Positions 45,393 through 54,000 of a DNA stretch of 64,000 nucleotides are shown here, piece after piece. Below the pieces are notes generated by a model that did no database searches, was not told the DNA's origin, and saw only the letters and a program-made list of their open reading frames with translations. Origin of the DNA: Novilysobacter antarcticus (GTDB lineage Bacteria; Pseudomonadota; Gammaproteobacteria; Xanthomonadales; Xanthomonadaceae); assembly GCF_019802285.1 (NCBI RefSeq), contig NZ_JAIEUJ010000002.1, positions 744,001-808,000 of the forward strand. The letters are read 5' to 3'. The position numbers were made by a program, and so were the translations under genes. Each line of letters starts with the position of its first letter. The stretch's first letter is position 1.

Positions 45393-45842
45393 TCAGCGTG
45401 AAATCACAAACTTGCCGAAGGCCACGCCCAGATCCCATCCCTCGCCCTTGCCGGCCAGCGCAAGGGAAACATCGCCCTTGGTCATCACCTGCGCCTTGGC
45501 CGACTTGCCCGCGCCTGCATGGGCTTCGGCGGTCACGTAGGTGCCGAGGACTTCATTGATGTTGTTGATGCCGGAAAACTCGCCACGGCCATCGGTGATA
45601 CGGGTCTTGCCGAAGGTGATGCCGCCGCCCTTGGTTCGGATCTTCACCGCCATCGAGGCCCCGTTGTCGCAGGTCACCGTGCCGGTACCCGAGCCGGTCT
45701 TGTAGAACGCCGACCAGCCGGAGAGATTGAAGCGCAGCTCGCAATCGGCGTTGCCCGCGGCGGCGACGGGAAATGCTGCAGCCGTCATGAGCGTGGCCAA
45801 CAGCAGCGGAGCCAGACGGGAACCACGATGGGCACTTGGCAT
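45393..45842 (-). CDS. Hypothetical secreted protein, Gly/Lys-rich beta domain
   Basis: A 149-residue protein of unknown function. The signal peptide (LAPLLLATLMTAAAFPVAAAG) is followed by a single compact domain with CELRFNLSGWSAFYKTGSGTGTVTCDNG, which suggests one disulfide between the two Cys, then a glycine-rich beta-type stretch ending in GEGWDLGVAFGKFVISR. It vaguely recalls periplasmic DUF1134-like proteins, but I cannot confirm this. AGGAGG precedes the ATG at 45842; the longer open frame upstream is rejected. Confidence 0.7.
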   Translation of the reverse strand: MPSAHRGSRLAPLLLATLMTAAAFPVAAAGNADCELRFNLSGWSAFYKTGSGTGTVTCDNGASMAVKIRTKGGGITFGKTRITDGRGEFSGINNINEVLGTYVTAEAHAGAGKSAKAQVMTKGDVSLALAGKGEGWDLGVAFGKFVISR

Positions 45843-46008
45843 GAGCAACCTCCTGAAAGGGACTGTCGTCAGACTAATCGATGCGGCCATCGCTGCGGGG
45901 TGACGTCCACCGCCCGGTGGAAACGGCGACGGCACCGCTTTGGGCGGTGCCGCGCCTTTTACCACTCACTCGCATCGGCAGTAGCAGATGGGCAGCTAAT
46001 GCGGCGTC

Positions 46009-46410
46009 TTAACGATGACGGTGCTTGCCGCGACGGTCGCGGTCGTAGCGCGGATCGTAATAGGTGGTCTGGGTCTTGACCTTGCACTTGCCGTGCTTGT
46101 TGCACTTCACGTCGCGGTCCCGGTACGCCGGCGAAGGACGGTAGTTGTTCACATACATGCGGCGCGGAACATCGCGGTAGTAACGCGGCTGGCCGCGATT
46201 GTCGCGGACCACGATCAAGCGGTCGTTGTAACCGTAGTTGCCATTGCGGTAGTACGGCTGGTCCCCACGCAGTACGACGTCCGCGACGTCCACGAGCACC
46301 CGGATCAGGTCATCGCCACCGGCCGCCCGGGCGGCGGTGGGAGCCAGTGCCATGGTGCCGAAACCGGCGGCGATCACGAGGGGCGCAAGCCAGCGGGAAA
46401 GATTCGACAT
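46009..46410 (-). CDS. Hypothetical secreted Tyr/Arg-rich protein
   Basis: A 133-residue protein with a signal peptide (LAPLVIAAGFGTMALAPTAARA). The mature part is low complexity, rich in Tyr, Arg and Asp, with repeated YRD/YDP/RDR units, a CNKHGKC pair and a basic His-rich tail. No known domain is recognised; such proteins are frequent in Xanthomonadaceae. AAGGAG lies ahead of the ATG at 46410. The start at 46458 adds a nonconserved stretch. Confidence 0.68.
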   Translation of the reverse strand: MSNLSRWLAPLVIAAGFGTMALAPTAARAAGGDDLIRVLVDVADVVLRGDQPYYRNGNYGYNDRLIVVRDNRGQPRYYRDVPRRMYVNNYRPSPAYRDRDVKCNKHGKCKVKTQTTYYDPRYDRDRRGKHRHR

Positions 46411-46599
46411 GAGGGCTACTCCTTGGTTACGCCGGCGCTCCGGCCCTGTTCCGACCATGCCGTTGCGTGGCTGAACGGATTTCCAACATGCCGCATAAAC
46501 CGGCGCGCTCGTTCACATAACGAGCGGCTCGTGTTTGCCGCGATACGGCTCGCCAGCGCGGCGCGAACACCCCGGCAGTGCCAAACAGCGTCGGGCCTG

Positions 46600-47331
46600 C
46601 TACGGCCGCTGTCTCGCCACCGCGGCCAGTTCGGCTACCGCTGCCGGCAGCCCCGCCGCGGTGTGCACCTGGCGGAAACGCCTCTCACCCTCCGCAACGG
46701 GCGCGGCGCGCTCGTGGACCCAGGTCGAGTGGTACGGCACATGGATGCCCCAGCCGCCCAGCTCCAGCACCGGAATGATGTCGGAGCGCAGCGAATTGCC
46801 GATCATCAGGAACTGCGACGCCTGCAACCCGAACTCCGCGAGCAGACGGCGGTAGGTCGCCGGATCCTTCTCGCTGACGATCTCGATCCGGCCAAACAGG
46901 TGCGCCATGCCGCAGTCGCGTACCTTGGCCTCCTGATGGAACAGGTCCCCCTTGGTGATCATCACCACGGGGTGGTCGCGGGCAATCGTCTCCACCGCCT
47001 CGGCGATACCCGGCAGCAACTCGACGGGATGCTGCAGCAGCTCCTTGCCCAGCCCGAGGATGCGCTGCAGGTCGGCTGCGCTGATGCGCGCATCCGACAG
47101 CTCGATGGCGGCTTCGAGCATCGACAGCACCATGCCCTTCACACCGTAGCCGAACACGCCGATGTTGCCGCTCTCGACCTGATAGAGGCGGTCGCGGGCA
47201 CCGCTGCGGTCCAGGTCGGTCCAGGCACCCAGGATGCGCTCGAACTCTTCCTGCGCCTCGTCGAAATAATCCTGGCTGCGCCACAACGTGTCGTCGGCGT
47301 CGAAACCGACCATGCCAATCATCCTGTCCAT
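46600..47331 (-). CDS. HAD family hydrolase (phosphatase)
   Basis: A 243-residue haloacid dehalogenase-fold enzyme with the catalytic DxDxT motif FDADDTLW near residue 9, a helical cap insert, motif II VVMITKGD (Thr), motif III lysine in SEKDPATY and motif IV IGNSLRSDIIP with the metal-binding aspartate. This is typical of type I small-molecule phosphatases; the substrate is unknown. The ATG at 47331 begins MDRMIGMVGF; the GTG one codon earlier is also possible. It is divergent from the sugar dehydrogenase gene. Confidence 0.85.
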   Translation of the reverse strand: MDRMIGMVGFDADDTLWRSQDYFDEAQEEFERILGAWTDLDRSGARDRLYQVESGNIGVFGYGVKGMVLSMLEAAIELSDARISAADLQRILGLGKELLQHPVELLPGIAEAVETIARDHPVVMITKGDLFHQEAKVRDCGMAHLFGRIEIVSEKDPATYRRLLAEFGLQASQFLMIGNSLRSDIIPVLELGGWGIHVPYHSTWVHERAAPVAEGERRFRQVHTAAGLPAAVAELAAVARQRP

Positions 47332-47531
47332 CACGTGATTATGCAGGTCGATCCGTCACGCACCTCTAACCGCGCCCGCCCCAGTCTCGGCAATCATCAG
47401 ATGAGCCGGCGAGACACGGTGGTTGGCCCCGACGAGGCGTCCCTGCGCCCGCCGCACGGCAATTGTCAATGCCGGTTGCGAACGGCTACCGTTCTAGTCC
47501 ACCGCCGCGTTGCTTCAGCTGAGGATCCGCC

Positions 47532-48701
47532 ATGCGAAACTCCCTTCCCACCATCCTCGCGATGGCTTTGCTCGTTGCCTGCAGCCCGGGCAACGGCGCC
47601 CCCACTGCGACCGCGCCGGCAGACGCTGGGGCGCAGGGACCGCAGGCCGCTGAGCAGCCCTTCGTTGTCACGGAAATTGCCCGTTTCCGCGAACCGTGGG
47701 CGATGAGCTTCCTCCCCGACGGCCAACACCTGCTGGTCACCCAAAAGGGGGGGCAGCTGAAACTGGTCGGCATGGATGGCAAGTCCGCCGATATCACCGG
47801 CGTGCCGGAGGTCGTCTACGGCGGTCAAGGTGGACTGGGCGATGTGGTGCTCCATCCGGATTTCAGCCGCAACCAGCTGGTTTACCTCAGCTATGCCGAG
47901 GGCGGCGAGCGTGACACCCGGGGCGCTGCGGTGGCACGCGCGCGACTGGTCACCGACGCCAAGGGGGGCGGGAAACTGACCGGACTGGAAGTGCTCTGGC
48001 GCCAGGTCCCCAAGGTCCAGGGCGAGGGCCACTACGGCCACCGGATCGCCTTCGGTCCGGACGGCCACCTGTGGATCAGTTCGGGCGAGCGGCAGAAATT
48101 CGATCCCGCCCAGGACATGGCATCCAATCTGGGCAAGGTCCTGCGCCTCAATGACGATGGCACGATCCCAGCCGACAACCCGTTCTCCGGTGAGGGAAAA
48201 GTGGCATCGCAGGTGTGGTCGCTGGGCCATCGCAATCCGCTCGGACTGGCCTTCAACGCCAGTGGCGAGTTGTGGGAAATCGAGATGGGACCCAAGGGTG
48301 GCGATGAGCTGAACCTGATCGAGCGCGGTGCCAATTACGGCTACCCGATCGTGTCAAACGGCGATCACTACGATGGGCGTCCGATTCCCGACCACGACAC
48401 CCAGCCACAGTTCAAAGCCCCGGCGATCAGCTGGACGCCGGTCATCTCGCCCAGCAGCCTGATTTTCTACAGCGGCGAGCAGTTCCCGGCATGGAAGGGC
48501 AACGCGTTCGCCAGCGGGTTGTCGTCAAGGTCGCTGGTCCGCATCGCCTTTGACGGCGACAGCGCCCGCGAGGCTGAACGCTTCGACATGGGCGAGCGCA
48601 TCCGAGCCGTTGCGCAGGGACCGGACGGGGACCTGTACCTGCTCGAGGACGGCCCGAAGGGCCGATTGCTGCGTCTGGCGCCGCCGGCGCAGACCGACTG
48701 A
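47532..48701 (+). CDS. PQQ-dependent aldose sugar dehydrogenase, lipoprotein
   Basis: A periplasmic, probably lipid-anchored, soluble-type sugar dehydrogenase (YliI/Asd-like) that oxidises aldoses with PQQ. The 389-residue protein has a lipobox (LLVAC, Cys17) and a six-bladed propeller: [38 protein letters not shown] (active-site histidine), [28 protein letters not shown] and [11 protein letters not shown] with calcium and PQQ-binding residues. No PQQ synthesis genes lie in the window, so the cofactor source is unknown. Confidence 0.88.
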   Translation: MRNSLPTILAMALLVACSPGNGAPTATAPADAGAQGPQAAEQPFVVTEIARFREPWAMSFLPDGQHLLVTQKGGQLKLVGMDGKSADITGVPEVVYGGQGGLGDVVLHPDFSRNQLVYLSYAEGGERDTRGAAVARARLVTDAKGGGKLTGLEVLWRQVPKVQGEGHYGHRIAFGPDGHLWISSGERQKFDPAQDMASNLGKVLRLNDDGTIPADNPFSGEGKVASQVWSLGHRNPLGLAFNASGELWEIEMGPKGGDELNLIERGANYGYPIVSNGDHYDGRPIPDHDTQPQFKAPAISWTPVISPSSLIFYSGEQFPAWKGNAFASGLSSRSLVRIAFDGDSAREAERFDMGERIRAVAQGPDGDLYLLEDGPKGRLLRLAPPAQTD

Positions 48702-48743
48702 GCGACCCGACTGACGACAGCAACGATCCGGGACCGTCAGACC

Positions 48744-48775
48744 CGCGGTCGCGCCCCCCCCCCCGCGCGACCGCG
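48744..48775. terminator. 10-bp inverted repeat with a C11 loop between convergent genes
   Basis: Perfect arms CGCGGTCGCG (48744-48753) and CGCGACCGCG (48766-48775) enclose a 12-base loop made of eleven C residues (48754-48764) and one G. It lies in the 87-base gap between the convergent sugar dehydrogenase and EF-hand genes and may act as a bidirectional terminator, although no T-run follows. Confidence 0.5.
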
Positions 48776-48788
48776 CTGCGTCGTCGGC

Positions 48789-49190
48789 TTATTGCTGCTC
48801 GTCTGCTTCTTCCGGCTCCGGCGGATTTGCCCGGTCGCTCGCGTCCTCTTCAGCCCGGGTGACATAGCCGTCGCCGTCGGCATCGGTCATCTCGAAATTG
48901 CTGTCGAAATCGGGATTGGCACTGCCTTCGCTACGGCTGATCCGACCGTCGCCGTCGGCATCCAGCTCGTCCCAGCGGAAGTCGTCGCGGACCTCGGAGG
49001 GCGGGGCGGCATCGGCTCGGTCGTCGTCGCTGATGATCGGGGGCGGCGACATCGCCTGCTCGGCGTTGTCCAGCGGATCGGCGTTTTGCTGCTGCGCCGC
49101 CGCAGGGGCGGCAAACGCCATGCCGGCGACCAGGGCGAGGCCGGCGGCGCCGGACAAAAGGGACGGGGCCAGCGCGCGGGGACGGTTCAT
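48789..49190 (-). CDS. Secreted EF-hand calcium-binding protein
   Basis: A 133-residue exported protein: signal peptide (GAAGLALVAGMAFAAPAAA), a Gln/Asp/Pro-rich spacer and two consensus EF-hand loops, Asp77-Glu88 (DADGDGRISRSE) and Asp103-Glu114 (DADGDGYVTRAE), with calcium ligands at positions 1, 3, 5 and 12. The tail is acidic. The calcium target or partner is not known. It is convergent with the PQQ sugar dehydrogenase gene, whose enzyme family also needs calcium; any link is speculation. Confidence 0.8.
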   Translation of the reverse strand: MNRPRALAPSLLSGAAGLALVAGMAFAAPAAAQQQNADPLDNAEQAMSPPPIISDDDRADAAPPSEVRDDFRWDELDADGDGRISRSEGSANPDFDSNFEMTDADGDGYVTRAEEDASDRANPPEPEEADEQQ

Positions 49191-49368
49191 GGGCGTTCTC
49201 CTCAGGGTGTGTGCCTTGAGCGTTTGCCTCGGGTCCTGTACGGCGGATAAGCGGCGCAGCGCTTGACGCAGCGCTCACCTGACGACGACGCAGGCTTCAC
49301 GGGACCGCCTGTTCAGCGATCAAATCCGGTCGCCACGCTGCTGCGTCGCAGCACCCGGTCGCGCCGGC

Positions 49369-50142
49369 TTACCGTCCCAAGATGGCCGGTTGCGCTGGCA
49401 ATTCCATCAATTGCATCTGCAGGTCATGCAGGATGGCCGCATCACCCTCCAGCCACTCGCGCTCCTCGCGGCCACGGAAGTGGCGATGGAACGCGGCGAG
49501 CGCGGCTTCCGGGTCTCGCAGGTCGTAGCCGACCACGCGCAACGCCGCCCAGGCATCGAACCCGGCCGGGACCGGCGCGCGGACCTCACGCGGCCACAAC
49601 CCGTAACCCGCCTGGGCCAGGCGCTGCCAGGGAAAATGCACGCTCGGGTCGTCCTTCTTGGTCGGAGCGACATCGCCATGACCCACGACCAGATGCGGCT
49701 GGATGCCCAGGCGTTCGGTCAGGTCGGCCAGCAGTACCAGCAGGGACTCGATCTGCGCGTCGCTGAATGGCTCGCTGCCGTCGTTGTCGAGCTCGATGCC
49801 GATGGAAATCGAGTTGATGTCATCAATGCCGGACCAGCGACTGGGCCCGGCGTGCCACGCGCGCTCCTGCTCGGCAACCAGCTGGTAGCGGCGGCCATCC
49901 TCGCCGATCAGGTAATGCGCGCTGACCCGGCCGCCGGAGTTTCGCGTCTGCAGGACCAGCAACGCGCCCTCTGCGCTGCGCATCGCGGTGTGGTGGATCA
50001 CGATCATGCGCGCGCGCCGCGGCTCGTGATTGGGCGAGGGATGCCAGTCGGCCAGCGGATTGCACGGCGGTGCAGTGGCGCAGGCGGAAACCACCAGCAG
50101 GCACAGCAGGGCAGCAAGAAGGTGCAGGACTTTCATTGGCAT
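49369..50142 (-). CDS. N-acetylmuramoyl-L-alanine amidase, AmiD-like lipoprotein
   Basis: A zinc amidase of the Amidase_2 (AmpD/AmiD) family that cuts the bond between muramic acid and the stem peptide. The 257-residue protein has a lipobox (LLVVSAC, Cys21), so it is probably anchored to the outer membrane as E. coli AmiD is. The fold motifs are MIVIHHTA (zinc His), GRRYQLVAEQERAWHAG, NSISIGIEL and VVGHGDVAPTKKDDP (zinc His and Asp). A C-terminal PG-binding-like extension with GYDLRDPEAALAAFHRHF follows. Start codons at 50142 and 50136 are both in frame. Confidence 0.88.
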   Translation of the reverse strand: MPMKVLHLLAALLCLLVVSACATAPPCNPLADWHPSPNHEPRRARMIVIHHTAMRSAEGALLVLQTRNSGGRVSAHYLIGEDGRRYQLVAEQERAWHAGPSRWSGIDDINSISIGIELDNDGSEPFSDAQIESLLVLLADLTERLGIQPHLVVGHGDVAPTKKDDPSVHFPWQRLAQAGYGLWPREVRAPVPAGFDAWAALRVVGYDLRDPEAALAAFHRHFRGREEREWLEGDAAILHDLQMQLMELPAQPAILGR

Positions 50143-50260
50143 CCGGTAGCTGACGACGGTCGTCTACGGTAAGCCAAGCACATGCGCGGCTGCACGTTCA
50201 CGTCCGCGCCACCGTGGTTCGGTTCTCATGACCGCCCTCCCCACCCCACGGACCCGCACC

Positions 50261-51067
50261 ATGCCCAAGAGTTTTCCGCTGCAGCTGCTTCTGCTTGCCT
50301 CCGGCGTCGCCCTCGCCCTGCCCGCCCACGCCATCGATGACGACCGCTTCACTGTGCGGATCGGCGCGATGAACGCCGACGCCCAGAGCACCCTGCGCGG
50401 GCGCACCGATTTTGCCGGCGACTCGATCGGTTTCAGCGAGGACTTCGATTTCGGCGGCAAGGAAACCGTGCCGCGTCTGGAAGGCCAGCTCCGCTTCAGC
50501 GAGCGCAACCGCCTGCTGTTCAACTACTTCAACTACGAGAAGGACCGCCGGATCACGCTGGCTGATGACCTTTACTACGACGGCAATCTCATTCCCGCCG
50601 GCAGCTTCGCCAAGGGAGAGGTGGATTTCGAAGTCGCGGGCGTTGTTTACGATTTCGCGGTGACCGAGACCGACACCTTCAGCTGGGGCCTGCAGGTCGG
50701 CGCGGAGTACGCCAAGCTGGAAGCCAAGGTCTATGCCGAGGCGGGGGACGAAACTTACCGCGAGCGGGAGAGTTCCGACGGCTTCGCGCCGGTCATCGGC
50801 ACCCGCTTCACGTGGGCGCCGTCCGACGCCTGGCGTGTGGTCGCCCAGGGCCAATATCTGAATGCCTCCTGGGGCAACTTCGGCGACTACCGCGGCGACC
50901 TGAGCCGCGCCAATGCGCTGGTCGAATACCGCTTTACCCCGAACTTCGGCATACACGCCGGCTACGACTGGTTCAAGCTGGACATCGACAAGCGCGGCAG
51001 CGACGGCATGTTGGGTCTGGAGCAGGAGTTCAAGGGACCGATTGCCGGAATCACGCTGGCGTTCTGA
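50261..51067 (+). CDS. Outer-membrane beta-barrel protein
   Basis: A 268-residue protein with a signal peptide (LQLLLLASGVALALPAHA) and a small barrel built of alternating hydrophobic/hydrophilic strands ending in an aromatic residue (GPIAGITLAF). Strands are recognisable in FTVRIGAMNA, LRFSERNRLLFNYFNY, FSWGLQVGAEYAKLE and GIHAGYDWFKLDI. The ligand or role is unknown. The ATG at 50261 is chosen because the signal peptide starts there; an upstream ATG is in frame. Its stop lies 21 bases from the convergent glucan synthase gene. Confidence 0.78.
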   Translation: MPKSFPLQLLLLASGVALALPAHAIDDDRFTVRIGAMNADAQSTLRGRTDFAGDSIGFSEDFDFGGKETVPRLEGQLRFSERNRLLFNYFNYEKDRRITLADDLYYDGNLIPAGSFAKGEVDFEVAGVVYDFAVTETDTFSWGLQVGAEYAKLEAKVYAEAGDETYRERESSDGFAPVIGTRFTWAPSDAWRVVAQGQYLNASWGNFGDYRGDLSRANALVEYRFTPNFGIHAGYDWFKLDIDKRGSDGMLGLEQEFKGPIAGITLAF

Positions 51068-51071
51068 CACG

Positions 51072-51087
51072 CGCGGGACCTCCCGCG
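51072..51087. terminator. Short dyad between convergent stops
   Basis: Arms CGCGGGA (51072-51078) and TCCCGCG (51081-51087) lie in the 20-base gap between the barrel gene and the glucan synthase. The central two bases leave an effective loop of four. It could serve both convergent transcripts; no T-run is present. Confidence 0.35.
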
Positions 51088-54000
51088 TCAGGTCCCGGTC
51101 GCTGGCGCCACCCCTTCAGGACCATCAGCTACGAATACCTGCACCTCGCGCGGGCTCTGGTCATCCTGCAGCGCGATGGACATGCCCGGCTGGGCCACGC
51201 CATCCAGCAACAGGCGTGTGGCGCCGCCGTCGGCGCGGGTCACCTCGATCCGGTATTCGGTCGCGCCGAAGCGGTAGCGCATCTGGAAGCCCGGCCAGTC
51301 TGCCGGCAGCGTCGGGGTCAGATGCAGACGGCGGCCTTCGCGCTGGATGCCAAGCAGTGACTCGACCATCAGCCGGTACATCCAGCCCGACGAGCCGGTG
51401 TACCAGGTCCAGCCGCCACGGCCGACATGCGGGGCAACCGCATACACATCGGCGGCCATGACATACGGCTCGACCTTGTAGGTCTGCAGCGACGCGGCCG
51501 CGCCGTGGTTGACCGGATTGATCATCCGCATCAGTTGCCACGCCCGCTCGGTGTGGCCGCTGCGGGCGAAGGCCATCGTCGCCCAGACCGCCGAATGGGT
51601 GTACTGGCCACCGTTTTCGCGAACACCCGGCACGTAGCCGCGGATGTACCCGGGGTCCTGCGCGGTCTTGTCAAAAGGCGGATCCAGCAACTGGATCAGG
51701 CAGGCCTCCTCGCGCACCAGGTGCTTGTCCAGCGAGGCCATCGCCTGCGCCGTGCGCTCCGGGGCGCCGGCCCCCGACAGCACCGCCCAACTCTGGGAGA
51801 TCGAGTCGATACGGCACTCGTCGCTGTCCTTGGAGCCCAGCGGCGCGCCGTTGTCGAACCAGGCGCGCTGGTACCACTCCCCATCCCAGGCGTGCGTCTC
51901 CAGGTTCTGCTGCAGGGTTTGGGCGGCCTGCAGGCACTCGGCAGCAAACCGGTGATCCAGGTGCGCCTCGGCCAGCGGGGCGAAGTGCTGGAGCACGTCG
52001 TAGAGGAAGAAGCCCAGCCACACGCTCTCGCCACGGCCACGCTCGCCGACCCGGTTCATGCCGTCGTTCCAGTCGCCCGTGGCGATCAAAGGCAGACCGC
52101 GTTCGCCGGTCAGTTGCAGACCGCGGCGGATGGATCGCACGCAATGCTGGTACAGGCTCTGACGCAGGGTCGAGCGCAGCGGAAGGTCGAAATAGGACTC
52201 CTCGCCCGGAGCAACCGGTCGACCCTCGATGTAGCTGACCGGTTCTTCCAGCACCTCACGGTCGCCGGTGGCTTCCACGTAGCGGCACACCGCAAGCGGC
52301 AGCCACAGGTAGTCATCCGAGCAGCGCGTCCGCACGCCGCGGTCCTGCGGTGGGTGCCACCAGTGCAGCACGTCGCCTTCGGGGAACTGGTGGGCCGCGC
52401 TGCGCAGCAGGTGGCTGCGCACCATTGACGGTTCGGCATGGACCATCGCCATCGAGTCCTGCAGCTGGTCGCGGAACCCGTAGGCACCGCCGGACTGGTA
52501 GTAGCCGCTGCGGGCCAGGAAGCGGCAGGCGATGGTCTGGTACATCAGCCAGCCGTTGGCCAGGACGTCGAACGCCGGCTCCGGGGTGTCGACCTGGATC
52601 GCGCCCAGGGTCTGCAGCCAGTACATGCGGACCCGGTCGAGCGCGTCGTGGGCGGCGTCGTTGCCGCGATGGCGGCGGGCCACGGCAACGCAGTCGCCCC
52701 AGTCCTCGCCCATGCCAAGGCGGAACACGGTTTCCTTGCGCTCACCCGGCTCCAGGGTGATCGGGATCTGGATGGCGGCCACCGGGTCCAGACCGGCACC
52801 AATCTGGCCCGAGAGGTGTTCGCGGGTCAGCCCGGCCGGCGCCTGCAGGGTGCCGTTGCGACCGATGAACTCCAGGCGATCGCCGGTGATGCTGCGATCA
52901 TCGGCGCCGGCGTCGGTGTCGAAGAACGCGACCCGGCCCTCGAACTCGGTGTTGTAGGGGTTGCGCGCGGTGAGTACGCCGCTGTCGCCGTCGATCTCGG
53001 TGATGACGTGCATGCCGGTCTTGCCGTGCAGGTCACCCAGGATCCACTCCACGTAGCCGGTCGCACTCAGGCGACGCGGCCGGCCGGAGCGGTTGGCCAG
53101 CTTGAGGACGCTGAATTTCACCGCATCGTGCAGATCCACGTAGACCCACAACTCGCTGATGATGCCGTTTTCCTCATGCTCGTAGACGCTGTAGCCAAAC
53201 CCGTGGCGAGTGCGGTACGACCCGGTGCCGCGGCACGGCAGCGGCGTGGGTGACCACACTTGTCCGGTGTCCTCGTCACGCAGGTAGAACGCCTCGCCGG
53301 CCGGATCGCTGACCGGATCGTTGTGCCACGGCGTCAGGCGGTATTCGTGGGCGTTCTCGGCCCAGGTGTAGCCCGGGGAGCTTTCGCTGACCACGCAACC
53401 AAACTGCGCGTTGGCCATCACGTTGGACCATGGAGCGGGTGTGGTCTGGCCCTCGGCAAGGTCGATCACGTACTCGCGCCCGTCCGGCGAGAAACCACCG
53501 ATCCCGTTGTGCAGGATCAGCTCGCGCGCGCCGGGATCGAACGGCCACGCATCGAAGCTGGCCCGCGGCGCCGGGCCTTCACCGGCATGGCGCGGCATCA
53601 GCTCGTACTGCTCGGGCGCGGGACCCAGCAAGGCGGCCAAAGGCGGCGCCGGCGGACGCACCTCCAGCTGCTCGGCCAGACTGCCACGCGTGTCGCTGAG
53701 CACGACCCGGGCGACGGCCTGCATGAGGATGCGATCCTCCTGCGACATCTGCTGGGTCGGGCGCACGAAGATGCCGCCGGGGCGGTCGATCAGGTGCGCG
53801 CCCGCGCCGGCGGCGATCAGGCCCAGGACCTGATCCTGCAGTTGCTGGCGGTAACCGGCCTGGTCCTCGTTCCAGATCACCAGGTCGACCACCAGCCCTT
53901 TCAGACGCCAGTAGGCGTGGGCCTGGGCCAGCTGGCGGACCAGTTCGATGTTGGCGACGTCGGCGATCTTCACCAGCACGATCGGCAGGTCGCCGGAAAT

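Noticed and set aside
46015-47706. A 563-codon plus-strand frame opposite the HAD hydrolase
   Set aside because: It spans two minus-strand genes and overlaps the true sugar dehydrogenase start; no domain is visible.
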